Source of the DNA: Shewanella sp. Isolate13
Lineage (GTDB): Bacteria > Pseudomonadota > Gammaproteobacteria > Enterobacterales > Shewanellaceae
Length of the DNA: 64,000 nucleotides
Assembly (NCBI RefSeq): GCF_022398325.1
Contig: NZ_JAKEVD010000005.1
Location: 1-64,000 of the forward strand
Reading direction: 5' to 3'
Shown: positions 16,908 through 25,338 of the stretch, piece by piece
Layout of the letters: every line of letters begins with the position of its first letter
How positions within the stretch are numbered: position 1 is the first letter of the stretch
The notes under the pieces: model-generated
What the model was told of the DNA's origin: nothing
The model's database searches: none
What the model saw: only the letters and a program-made list of their open reading frames with translations
Made by a program: the position numbers and the translations under genes

Positions 16908-17549
16908 TTAGCTTACATAGCTCACCCACTCAGCGACTTCAGCTGGGTTGCCGTAGGCCTTGAGCCAACGGATAAAGCTCTGTGGGCAGCGTGTATGTAA
17001 GTTGAGTTGGCACCAAGCATCTAATGAAGCTTGGGTATTATATCCATCCATGTATGCGCTATAGGCTTTGTTTGCATGACGCCAAAAACTATGGTCGATG
17101 CGTCCACGTTCTGCAAGAAACGGGTGATCACCTTTGGGCTGGATCTGCTTACAAACATCGGTGCTTAAGTCGGTTAAAATTCGCTGCAGAACATCGGCGC
17201 CGATTTCATTGATCTCCAGCTCGTCGATGCGGGCAATATCATCCCCTACGAGCAAGCTCACTCGTTCAATTAAATAATCGGTATTGAGATTTATTGCCAT
17301 TTCATAGGCAAAAACATCCAGCCTTGCAAAAATACGGTCTCTAAACTCCTCTTTAGTAAAAACCTTGTTTTTTAGTGCCTTATTGTAGCTACGGCTATTG
17401 GGGTGTTTGCTTGTTAGCTCTTTTTGCAACAATGGATATTCGCTTAAGTTCTCTTTAGGCAGCAGGGAAAGAAGGTGGATTAGGTCCGGAGTGTTGACCA
17501 TTAAAGTGCCAAGTTCTGCTTGTGCCTTTTGTGAAAGTTTTACTTCCAT
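16908..17549 (-). CDS. Hypothetical helical protein
   Basis: Unrecognised cytoplasmic protein (213 aa), mostly alpha-helical, with no signal peptide or transmembrane segment. The N-terminal third resembles a helical bundle (LIHLLSLLPKENLSEYPLLQ), and the C-terminal part is rich in aromatic residues (FWRHANKAYSAYMDGYNTQASLDAWCQLN). Single gene with its own terminator, divergent from a small lipoprotein gene. Codon use looks like neighbouring core genes, so probably a conserved genus-level protein. No function assigned. Confidence 0.6.
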   Translation of the reverse strand: MEVKLSQKAQAELGTLMVNTPDLIHLLSLLPKENLSEYPLLQKELTSKHPNSRSYNKALKNKVFTKEEFRDRIFARLDVFAYEMAINLNTDYLIERVSLLVGDDIARIDELEINEIGADVLQRILTDLSTDVCKQIQPKGDHPFLAERGRIDHSFWRHANKAYSAYMDGYNTQASLDAWCQLNLHTRCPQSFIRWLKAYGNPAEVAEWVSYVS

Positions 17550-17698
17550 GTGGGATCCATTTTGGGCTAATCGGTGGCTCCATCTTACCTATTTCAGACT
17601 AATTTCCAAGGACTACTAAGCAATACTAAGAGCTGAGTAGTTTTCTAGTGAACGATAGCTTGGCACATTGCGGTTATCAAACTAATAGGAGACTTGGA

Positions 17699-18058
17699 AT
17701 GAAACATCAATTAGCGCTAATCGTGCTTGCTGTAGCCGTTAGTGGCTGCTCAATGGGACATGCATATAGAGCGGCTAAAGCCATGGCAAATTATGAAGTT
17801 GTGGGCACCACTGCGCCAGAATTCACCTATGACGATATGCGCATGACTTTTCCTAAGCCGCGTTCGCCAGAAAGCACAAAACTGCTGAGTTGTTTCACGA
17901 CAACGGGTCTATTTACCGATATCAGTGAAAACTCGGCAAGAAAAGTGGCGAATGCCTACCTAAAAACCAAGCTACCCCATAGGGTCACCACCTTTTCAGC
18001 GTTTTTCGAGCATAACAACCATGTGTGTTTTGAGTTCGATACTGTGATTAGCCATTAG
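17699..18058 (+). CDS. Small hypothetical lipoprotein
   Basis: Hypothetical lipoprotein (119 aa). The ATG at 17699 has TAGGAGA six bases upstream and opens a signal peptide ending in the lipobox AVSGC. The mature part has two cysteines (SCFTTTG and NHVCFEFD) that may form a disulfide. No domain recognised. The stop codon lies inside a heptamer tandem repeat, and a serine hydrolase gene follows after 31 bp, so the two may be one transcript. Confidence 0.65.
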   Translation: MKHQLALIVLAVAVSGCSMGHAYRAAKAMANYEVVGTTAPEFTYDDMRMTFPKPRSPESTKLLSCFTTTGLFTDISENSARKVANAYLKTKLPHRVTTFSAFFEHNNHVCFEFDTVISH

Positions 18059-18074
18059 CCATTAGCCATTAGCC
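18047..18074. repeat. Heptamer tandem repeat (ATTAGCC)x4 spanning a stop codon
   Basis: Four exact copies of ATTAGCC. The lipoprotein stop TAG (18056-18058) is inside the array. Because 7 is not a multiple of 3, gain or loss of copies upstream of the stop would alter the last residues. Confidence 0.95.
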
Positions 18075-18089
18075 TCAGCAGGAGCTGTT

Positions 18090-19388
18090 ATGAAAAAACG
18101 ACTTATTAATACATTAATCGGAATAGTGATTTCGACTCAAATAGCTTCAGTTAACGCGGTAGAGTTTAAACCCGTCGATACTGAATTTGTCTCACAGGCG
18201 GCAGCCTTTGCAGTGACTCAAGATAATTGGGATCAAGCCGCAAACGCCGCGGTGACTTTTCCCCACGCATACCGCTTTACTCGTCATATGGCAATTGCTC
18301 CTGCAAATTCAAATCCTGTTGAACCCTGGCGGGAGGCTCCGATTGAATTACTGTCGTTAAAAGCAAACGACCTTGATGGGCCACATAGTCTCGAAGTACT
18401 GCTTAGAGACAGGTTAAAAAACCATTCTATGGTAGTACTTAATAATGGAAAATTAGCGCATCAGCACTTTTTTAATGACTATGGTCCAGAACAAACACAC
18501 CTACAGATGTCGGTGACAAAATCTTTTACTTCGATACTGGCTGCAATATCAGTAGCAGAGGGAAAGCTAGATATGAGCCGGCCGATAGTGAGTTACTTGC
18601 CAGAGCTTATCGATAGTGGCTTTGAAGATACGACAGTGCAAGAGGTTGCCGATATGCGCTCAGGGATCGGTGTTAAGTTTACTCAAGGTAAGCTTTGGGA
18701 TGATCGTATGACTGAAGCGCAGGACTGGAATGGCAATAGTAAATACCCAAATATGCGCAGCATAATGGATTATGCCAAGACCTTAGATAATCATCGCCCA
18801 ATCGGCAAAGTTTATGATTATTTAGATATCAACACAGAACTGCTGGGGAAGGTCGTTGAAAAGGTGCAGGGTAAGCCACTAGCCGAAGTTTTTGCTGCGA
18901 AATTATGGCATAAAATCGATGTTGAAACCCCAGCACGCTGGATGGCCAATCGAAATGGCGAAGTGGTGGCATCGGGTGGCTTAAACATCACGACCCGAGA
19001 TCTCGCTAGAGTCGGACAAGTGATTATCAACGGCGGTAAGAACATGGCGGGTGAGCAGGTGATCCCTACAGCATTCATCGAATCACTGATGCAAGGCAAC
19101 GATAAGGTCCGTCACGCATGGCGCCATGGCAAGGAGTCAAAGCTTGCTAAAGGCTGGTATCAAGATCAGTTTAGAGTACTTTACCTTCCTAACAGTCAAG
19201 GAAAAACCTATAAAGTCTTGGCAATGGTCGGCATTCATGGGCAAATTCTTGTCATGGACTTAGAGAGTCAAACCGTGATTGCGATGAACTCGGGGTTTGG
19301 TGATATGGAGCCACCAAGAATGGCCTTGATGATATTTAAGCAGATAATTCCCGCTATTTTGGATGCAATGCCCAGCCACAGTGATTAA
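18090..19388 (+). CDS. Serine hydrolase of the beta-lactamase class C/esterase family
   Basis: Exported serine hydrolase (432 aa) of the family that includes class C beta-lactamases, EstB-like esterases and 6-aminohexanoate-dimer hydrolases. A signal peptide covers about residues 1-24. The nucleophile motif SVTK places Ser141 and Lys144; the YDYLDINTELLG segment supplies the tyrosine of the second motif; GGLNITTRDLARVGQ is family-typical. The gap between motif two and the C-terminal motif resembles esterase/amide hydrolase members more than true AmpC, so beta-lactam resistance is not implied. Ribosome site AGGAG is well placed. Confidence 0.8.
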   Translation: MKKRLINTLIGIVISTQIASVNAVEFKPVDTEFVSQAAAFAVTQDNWDQAANAAVTFPHAYRFTRHMAIAPANSNPVEPWREAPIELLSLKANDLDGPHSLEVLLRDRLKNHSMVVLNNGKLAHQHFFNDYGPEQTHLQMSVTKSFTSILAAISVAEGKLDMSRPIVSYLPELIDSGFEDTTVQEVADMRSGIGVKFTQGKLWDDRMTEAQDWNGNSKYPNMRSIMDYAKTLDNHRPIGKVYDYLDINTELLGKVVEKVQGKPLAEVFAAKLWHKIDVETPARWMANRNGEVVASGGLNITTRDLARVGQVIINGGKNMAGEQVIPTAFIESLMQGNDKVRHAWRHGKESKLAKGWYQDQFRVLYLPNSQGKTYKVLAMVGIHGQILVMDLESQTVIAMNSGFGDMEPPRMALMIFKQIIPAILDAMPSHSD

Positions 19389-19864
19389 AAATTTATTTGA
19401 CCACTAAAAAAATAGGCGACAGTTTCATGGACTCTCTAGCCACGGATGGCCCCCTATTTTTACTTCAACTTAGGCTCCCATTGTTGAGATAAATAAAATC
19501 GCTATCGATTTCTATCAATAAAGGCCGTTATTCAATTAACGGCCTTTTCTGTATCTAAGATTTGACCATTGCCTTAAATGTTGCTTTTGGACTCTGCCAA
19601 TAGGTCAATGACTCAGCTTACCTTCCTATCTCTATTGTTTACCAATTTTCTTAATGATGTTTGGTAAAACGGCCTTCTTTACCATGTACTCATCTTAACG
19701 GCGACAGTGATGGCTAACGAGGTTATCGCAGGTTTGTTAAGTGGCTTTTAGGTCAGCTAAGTGGGGCTAATCCTCATGTTGACTGATATTAATCACCACT
19801 GATAACGGATGAAGTGGTAACTCAGGCAAGAGGCCTCAGTTTATTTACATAGAGAGAATGAATC
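19389..19864. other. Intergenic stretch with a terminator, otherwise nothing recognised
   Basis: Contains the terminator at 19520-19548. The remaining approximately 310 bp before the barrel gene presumably hold its promoter; no clear operator was seen. Confidence 0.5.
19520..19548 (+). terminator. Intrinsic terminator
   Basis: Stem AAAGGCCGTTA (19520-19530) with TAACGGCCTTT (19537-19547), loop of 6, followed by T residues. Confidence 0.85.
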
Positions 19865-20569
19865 ATGAAAAAAGTTTTACTAACTAGCGTGTTATCTTCG
19901 GTTTTAGCTGTTTCTGCAATGGCGGTTTCACACACTGCAAGCGCTAGTGATTTTACTATCAACCCAATGGTTGGTGCGTCAAAAAATAAGGCGATGGGCA
20001 CCAATGTGGCTGCGGGCCTTGAGGCTGGTTATAAAGACTTTATCTTAGGTTATACCTACACAGGTGAAACAGATAAGCGTAATTGGTCAACAAATTCTGG
20101 CAATGTTGGCCCAGTCCCCTTTGCCGATGATAACGCGGAATATATTGAGCTAAGTACTTACACTAAAGAGAAGTATAAAGCGCACACTCTCTATGTGGGC
20201 TATCAGTTTGCCGTAGGTGCGGGTCATCTTGCCGTTAAAGCGGGTGCAGATTTTTCTAAGTACAGCGCATCGGCTGGATTTGCTGCACAAGAAGTCGCAC
20301 CTGGCGGAGCCGTTAATTCAGCTGGTATGGACCTAAATGCCAAAAGTAATACAGAAATCCGCCCTATGGTGGGTGTGGGCTATTACTTAGATAACGGCCT
20401 TAACTTTAACCTGCATTACACCTTCCAAAATGGTTCAAGAGATATGAAGTATTCCGCCAGCGGTTACAACAATAGTAAGCCCGAGTCTGTCTCCTTAGGA
20501 CGAGCAAAGAATGACTTAGAAAATAAAGACTTCGGTACTTGGATGTTTACTGTTGGTTACCGCTTTTAA
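19865..20569 (+). CDS. Outer-membrane beta-barrel protein
   Basis: Predicted outer-membrane barrel (234 aa). Signal peptide residues 1-28 end in ASA. The mature protein shows alternating amphipathic strands (AGLEAGYKDFILGYTYTG, HTLYVGYQFAVGAGHLAVKAGA, FNLHYTFQNG) and ends in a C-terminal phenylalanine within MFTVGYRF, the Bam recognition signature. The size fits an 8-stranded barrel. No ligand can be assigned. Ribosome site GAGAG is followed by ATG; own terminator downstream. Confidence 0.75.
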   Translation: MKKVLLTSVLSSVLAVSAMAVSHTASASDFTINPMVGASKNKAMGTNVAAGLEAGYKDFILGYTYTGETDKRNWSTNSGNVGPVPFADDNAEYIELSTYTKEKYKAHTLYVGYQFAVGAGHLAVKAGADFSKYSASAGFAAQEVAPGGAVNSAGMDLNAKSNTEIRPMVGVGYYLDNGLNFNLHYTFQNGSRDMKYSASGYNNSKPESVSLGRAKNDLENKDFGTWMFTVGYRF

Positions 20570-20594
20570 TTCGGTTTTTAAACAATACTCTGTA

Positions 20595-20617
20595 AGGGCG
20601 CCTTAGGGCGCTCTTTT
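20595..20617 (+). terminator. Terminator of the barrel gene
   Basis: Stem AGGGCGCC/GGCGCTCT (one G-U pair) with loop TTAG, followed by T residues, 25 bp after the stop. Confidence 0.75.
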
Positions 20618-20636
20618 GCTAAATAGGAGCTAACAG

Positions 20637-20882
20637 ATGAACAAGCATCTCGGTGTTTCGGCTGTTTTAGTCGTGTTATTAGTTTTGATTTTTGGCTGCA
20701 ATCAGCAAAGCTCTAATTCAAGGGCGAGTATGTCCAACCCCGCATCTGACTATTGTGTGTCACTTGATGGTGAGTTAGCGATAAAGGAAGGTAAAGCAGG
20801 GCAGATAGGAGTCTGTAAATTACCTGATGGGGAGATTATCGAAGAGTGGCTACTGTACCGGCGTGATCATAAGACTCAATAA
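20637..20882 (+). CDS. DUF333 small lipoprotein
   Basis: Small lipoprotein (81 aa) of the DUF333 family, often mislabelled 'putative haemolysin'. The signal peptide ends at the lipobox LIFGC (Cys21). The domain pattern NPASDYCVSLDG ... GVCKLPDGEIIEEWLLYR is diagnostic, with two cysteines likely forming a disulfide. GGAGC ribosome site precedes the ATG. Role unknown; some homologues relate to heat or envelope stress. Confidence 0.85.
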   Translation: MNKHLGVSAVLVVLLVLIFGCNQQSSNSRASMSNPASDYCVSLDGELAIKEGKAGQIGVCKLPDGEIIEEWLLYRRDHKTQ

Positions 20883-21022
20883 GAATGAAAATGATGGAGC
20901 AATCTAGTCCGAGTTTTATGCTTATGGATTAGGTTGGTTAGAAGGCGCAGCGATGGCGGAAAAGGCTCATCGCTGCATACACGATTTTAGGTGACTCAGT
21001 TAGAGACGGGCTTTAATTGTCA

Positions 21023-21550
21023 CTAGTTCATTGTGAGTACTTGCGAGTCCGCATCTTGTCTATATTGCCACTGTGAGTACTGGGGAGCTTGCCCCTCATA
21101 AAACCAAATTACTGCAATAAGTTGGCTTTCATGATTAGCCACTTTAACCTCCCTGCTGAGCTTCCCTTCATTAAGCGGCCCCCTAAAAAGACAGGAATCA
21201 AAGTTAACCGAGTAGCCATCAGCTTGCGTTTGGTAATCATCACACAGTGAAAAGTAACCCCTTTGAGTGCTATCTTTATCGATCTTAATCGTTAACAGAT
21301 AGGCTGATTCTAGTTTATTGTCGGCATCCACCACCAAGTCGTCCAGTGACGTCGGGTCCGGAATAGGATCTGGAGTTGGATCAGGAGTCGGATCTTCAGT
21401 TGTAGTCTCTGTGGTTGTCGCTACGGTTTCAACTGGAGCTGGAGTCTCTGGCGCATCATCGCCACCTCCGCCACAAGCCGTGATAAGTAGCGCGCCACAT
21501 ACCATCAAGCCATATGGGATATTGATGAAATTTTCGATTTGGATTTTCAT
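21023..21550 (-). CDS. Lipoprotein with Pro-Asp-Thr linker, coupled to the LruC-type gene
   Basis: Hypothetical lipoprotein (175 aa). The lipobox LITAC is followed by a run of glycines and a low-complexity linker made of repeated Pro-Thr-Pro-Asp units (about residues 40-70), then a globular domain of about 100 residues containing CDDYQTQ and DSCLFRG. The ATG at 21550 has GGAG 6 nt upstream; an earlier ATG at 21562 overlaps the upstream stop codon as TAATG. Translation is therefore probably coupled to the LruC-type gene, and the two proteins may act together at the cell surface. Confidence 0.7.
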   Translation of the reverse strand: MKIQIENFINIPYGLMVCGALLITACGGGGDDAPETPAPVETVATTTETTTEDPTPDPTPDPIPDPTSLDDLVVDADNKLESAYLLTIKIDKDSTQRGYFSLCDDYQTQADGYSVNFDSCLFRGPLNEGKLSREVKVANHESQLIAVIWFYEGQAPQYSQWQYRQDADSQVLTMN

Positions 21551-21561
21551 GGCATGCTCCA

Positions 21562-23721
21562 TTAGTCGTTAAAGGTTAATGATTCGGTGGCATTTTCGTA
21601 CCAAGTCGGCTTGGTGTTACCGCTACTATCTGCTGCAAAATCGACAAAGTCGCTATAAGCATCATCTAGGCGTACTTTCTCCTTCGGGTGCTTCCAAGTG
21701 ACTGGGATCTCTATGGCCCAAGCCATGCCGTTCTCATCTTGGAAATACTGTGATGCACTTGGATCCGATGCATCATCTCGGGCACCAAAGTAGTTAGTCG
21801 AGAACTTGTCAGTAGGAACCTGATTCTTTAGGTGGATCTCAAGTTGACGCCCCGGATTTTCACCGACGACATTTTTCGCGGCTAAGCCGTGATCGGTATT
21901 GGGCGTGGCAAAGATAAATGGATCATAGGGAAATGCAGGTACTAGGTTCTCGTCCACTGGGCTCTCGAAGGGGATCTCGAAGGACCAAGTGGTTCTATAG
22001 GCAGTTTCACAACCCGTTTCGGTTCTCAGGTACTGACAGCCTTGTTCTAGTGTGACGTATTGCTTTAGATCTTGGGTGAACACAAATACAGCATTAGATT
22101 GTCCTGTCTCGAGGGGGGAGTCCGTTTGTTCAACACCATCTATCGACCAGCTGATAACAGACTCTTTTATCTTGCTGCGTTCGACACCCGGTAAGTGAAC
22201 GGCAAAGCCATTATGGTAGGCGGCGCCCATTGCGGCCAGTTGGGCCTCAAAGCCGATGCGTCTTACTTGGTTGTTTTTGACATATTCAATCAGACGCAGC
22301 TGAATCACCACGTCATTCATATCAAAGTCACCCTGATCTGGGTAAAGATCTTCGTAGGCGAGGGTGGTATAGGTTGAAGAGGAGGGGTAGTAATTAATGG
22401 TGACGCCGGTTTCAGTCAGGGTCACGGCATAATCTTCTACTTCGCCGTCACCGACGCCCCCTGTCGGGTTAATCACTTGCTGAGTGCTTAGGCGAAAGCG
22501 AGCCCAAGTCGAGCCCGTCTTGGCCCAGCTAGGTACATCGATACTGAGGGTATTTTGGCCATCAGCGAGACTTTCACCGGTAATGACCTGCTCTTCTGCG
22601 CTAAAACTGCCATCACGATCCCAGTCGAACCAGGCATTAAGGTAGCCGTCACTGCCTGTGGCAGTAATGAGTAAAATGGCGCTTTCTCCTAATTCAAAGC
22701 CTGTCGGCATAGATACGCCATCTTCATCATCGGAGTTATCGCTACTGTCATCACTCAGTGGTGATGGATAGCCGTTGGACTCATTATCGACACTGGCACC
22801 TAAATAAAGGTTCTCGCTAATGGTGTGTCTCGCTCCGTTAGAGTCTAGCAGTGTGCTATAGCTGTCTGGTGCATCACCGAAATCAACGTCATCACCGAGT
22901 ATGACTTCGGCTAGGGCGCAGCGAGCACCATCATTACTCGAGGAGGCTGGGCCATAGGCGAATAATACTGGAGTGGGTGAGGCGGCGTTCACATTGAGTT
23001 TATAGATATAGCCATTACTGTTGTTACTGACATAGAGGTTGCCATCGGGATCGAAGAACTGAGCACCAAAGGTAAAGTTGCCAGAAGTCGATGTAATGAC
23101 GGTACCTAGGTTTACTGCTTCTCCCGTGGCTGGGTCGATGCGTAATAGATTACCTGAAGCGCCGTTGCTAATACTGTACATATAGCCATCGGTGGGATGA
23201 AAGGCAAAGTCGGTGATATTGTAGGTGGAGTAGTCGATACTGCCGGGCACCAGCGTCATGCTGTAGCTTGAGGGATTATCCAGTGGAATTTTAAATAAGC
23301 CTTTACCTTTTCTATAGCCATACCAAACGTTCTCATCTATAGCGATATCACCCACAAAGAAGTTACCAGCAGTTGCAGAGGCAGAATCTTTACTGACAGT
23401 GAGTGCCGTTATCTGGTAGTCATTACCTGTGCGGCCTAGTGAGCCGCTAGCGTAATCCCAACCGTAGAGATAATTATCATGATAGTTAAAACCTACGCCG
23501 TTATAACCGTTACCTGTGCCCATATCGTCAGACAAGATGATGTAACTCCCTGTCGCTAGGTTTACACCATAGCTTTTAGGGATATTAGACTGTTTTTGGA
23601 TGATGAAAGCTTCTGTCGGACAGGCATCAAAGGGGGCTGATGCATTGACACTTGCTGAAATCAGCAGAGGTAGAAGCAAGGCGGAGCGGTAGCTCAATTG
23701 AGTCGGCTTGGATATTCTCAT
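21562..23721 (-). CDS. LruC-domain protein with GEVED repeat
   Basis: Large exported protein (719 aa). A signal peptide (1-27) ends in VNASA. Residues about 35-275 are a propeller-like domain with repeated GNLYVSNNSNGYIYKL-type strands; about 280-435 is a GEVED domain (FGDAPDSYSTLLDSNGARH, aspartate-rich DDSSDNSDDEDGV, then GGVGDGEVEDYAV), often calcium binding. The C-terminal part (about 440-719) is an LruC domain, with YEDLYPDQGDFDMNDVVI, named after a Leptospira outer-membrane lipoprotein. Likely surface-exposed or secreted adhesin/matrix-like role; function is not established. Confidence 0.82.
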   Translation of the reverse strand: MRISKPTQLSYRSALLLPLLISASVNASAPFDACPTEAFIIQKQSNIPKSYGVNLATGSYIILSDDMGTGNGYNGVGFNYHDNYLYGWDYASGSLGRTGNDYQITALTVSKDSASATAGNFFVGDIAIDENVWYGYRKGKGLFKIPLDNPSSYSMTLVPGSIDYSTYNITDFAFHPTDGYMYSISNGASGNLLRIDPATGEAVNLGTVITSTSGNFTFGAQFFDPDGNLYVSNNSNGYIYKLNVNAASPTPVLFAYGPASSSNDGARCALAEVILGDDVDFGDAPDSYSTLLDSNGARHTISENLYLGASVDNESNGYPSPLSDDSSDNSDDEDGVSMPTGFELGESAILLITATGSDGYLNAWFDWDRDGSFSAEEQVITGESLADGQNTLSIDVPSWAKTGSTWARFRLSTQQVINPTGGVGDGEVEDYAVTLTETGVTINYYPSSSTYTTLAYEDLYPDQGDFDMNDVVIQLRLIEYVKNNQVRRIGFEAQLAAMGAAYHNGFAVHLPGVERSKIKESVISWSIDGVEQTDSPLETGQSNAVFVFTQDLKQYVTLEQGCQYLRTETGCETAYRTTWSFEIPFESPVDENLVPAFPYDPFIFATPNTDHGLAAKNVVGENPGRQLEIHLKNQVPTDKFSTNYFGARDDASDPSASQYFQDENGMAWAIEIPVTWKHPKEKVRLDDAYSDFVDFAADSSGNTKPTWYENATESLTFND

Positions 23722-24159
23722 AATGCATCTCTCACAGTCATGTTATCTATTGTGATTAAATAATGCATAAGGTGTGCCGTTAGTTTTTGTTTGTGTTTTT
23801 CAGGTGCTTATATGTTCGCTCATACATTTTGTTTGAGTCGATGAAATCATTTTTTGCATTTTGCTAATAGTGATAGAGACCGAATTTAAGCGACGAGGAA
23901 TGAATTATAGGGAGACATTTTGGGGTAGATTTTGGCTTATATAAGGCTATTTCCAACGGCTATTTATAACGAGGGAATGCCGTTGTTCTCATCTTCGCTT
24001 TTTGTTTAATCGGTAAATATTTTTTGGGCAAGTAGGTCAGTTACGTGGGATAGACCATACTTGTTTTACTGCATTGGTCGGAATGACTTGGAGCAAGTGC
24101 TTAACAGTGCTAAGTTTATTTTTGATAACATTTTGTTAACTATCTGAGGGAGGGGATTT
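23722..24159. other. Divergent intergenic region
   Basis: 438 bp between the LruC-type gene and the bshA-like gene. A strong ribosome site (GGGAGGGG, about 24147-24154) precedes the latter. No operator or RNA structure was recognised. Confidence 0.5.
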
Positions 24160-25338
24160 ATGCCGAAGATTCGCATAGGGATTGTGTGTCACCCCAGTAT
24201 AGGGGGCTCAGGGTTAGTGGCAACAGAATTGGGATTAGGGCTTGCTGAGCTTGGGCATGAGGTGCACTTTATATCCAGTGTTCGCCCTTTTAAATTAATA
24301 GAAGACTCAGATCGACTATTCTTTCACTCCGTAGAGGCAATTAATTACCCGTTATTTTCAGACCCTCTCTATACATTTGCATTAACAGCAAAAATTGTAG
24401 AGGTTGTGGAGCAATTTAAGCTCGATATTGTGCATGCTCATTACTCTATTCCTCACTCTCTGTGCGCATATCTAGCTGGGGAGATCACCACCCATAAGTT
24501 TCCAACGGTTACCACTATTCATGGTACCGATGTCACCATTGTTGGCCAAGATAAGCCGCTTTACCCCCTCAATCGCTTCAGTATTCATAAAAGCACTAAA
24601 GTCACTACTGTGTCTAATTATCAGCGCAGCTATATCTACAGTCATTTTGATAAGACGAAGTCGATAGATGTTATCCATAACTTCATTGATTTAGCCGTTT
24701 TCTCACCAGATTTAGCCGATATTCATGTTCGCCGTAAGATGGCTAAAGATGATGAAAAAATAGTGATGCATGTTTCGAACTTCAGGCCGTTAAAAAATAG
24801 CGATACGGTTGTCCGAGCGTTTTATATGCTGCAGCGAAAGGTGAAAGCGCGTTTGGTGCTCCTCGGCAGCGGGCCGGATATCGATAGCATTAAGTTACAG
24901 TGTAAAAAGCTAGGAATTTTGAAGCATGTCACCTTTATGGGGGATGTAACCCATGTGGAGCATTACCTCCCTAATGCCGATTGTATGATCCAACCTAGTT
25001 ATCGAGAGTCGTTTAGCATGGTGCTGCTAGAGGCGATGGCCTGCGCTGTACCTACAGTAAGCAGCAATGTCGATGGCATTCCTGAGGTGGTAGACAATGG
25101 TCAAACAGGATTTATGTTTGATCCCGATGATGCCGTGGGAATGGCGAAGGCGATGACGCAAATTCTAACTGAACCGCAAAAGCAAGCTCAAATGGGACTG
25201 GCAGGCAGAAGCAGGGCAGCTAAGCTGTTTAATCCTAAGGATAAGATTACTCAATACTTAGCTTGCTACGAAGAGGCAATCAATGATTGCCAATCTTCGC
25301 TACAGACGAGAGAGCATGGGGAGCAACATGAGCAGTGA
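24160..25338 (+). CDS. BshA-like GT4 glycosyltransferase
   Basis: Family GT4 glycosyltransferase (392 aa) closest in motif to BshA, the N-acetylglucosaminyl-L-malate synthase of bacillithiol synthesis. The N-terminus KIRIGIVCHPSIGGSGLVA and GHEVHFISSVRPFKL, the HAHYSIPHSL segment, TTIHGTDVTIVG, and the C-terminal YRESFSMVLLEAMACAVP with the E-x7-E nucleotide-sugar motif are all BshA-like. Bacillithiol is known mainly from Firmicutes, Bacteroidetes and Deinococcus, and no bshB or bshC lies nearby, so acceptor and pathway are open. It overlaps the next gene by 11 bp, implying translational coupling. Confidence 0.7.
   Translation: MPKIRIGIVCHPSIGGSGLVATELGLGLAELGHEVHFISSVRPFKLIEDSDRLFFHSVEAINYPLFSDPLYTFALTAKIVEVVEQFKLDIVHAHYSIPHSLCAYLAGEITTHKFPTVTTIHGTDVTIVGQDKPLYPLNRFSIHKSTKVTTVSNYQRSYIYSHFDKTKSIDVIHNFIDLAVFSPDLADIHVRRKMAKDDEKIVMHVSNFRPLKNSDTVVRAFYMLQRKVKARLVLLGSGPDIDSIKLQCKKLGILKHVTFMGDVTHVEHYLPNADCMIQPSYRESFSMVLLEAMACAVPTVSSNVDGIPEVVDNGQTGFMFDPDDAVGMAKAMTQILTEPQKQAQMGLAGRSRAAKLFNPKDKITQYLACYEEAINDCQSSLQTREHGEQHEQ

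Noticed and set aside
18047..18074. CRISPR-like repeat
   Set aside because: Heptamer units are contiguous with no spacers; simple tandem repeat. No CRISPR array or cas gene was seen in the window.
18090..19388. AmpC-type beta-lactamase giving drug resistance
   Set aside because: Motif spacing resembles esterase/amidase members of the family; no ampR-like regulator next to it.
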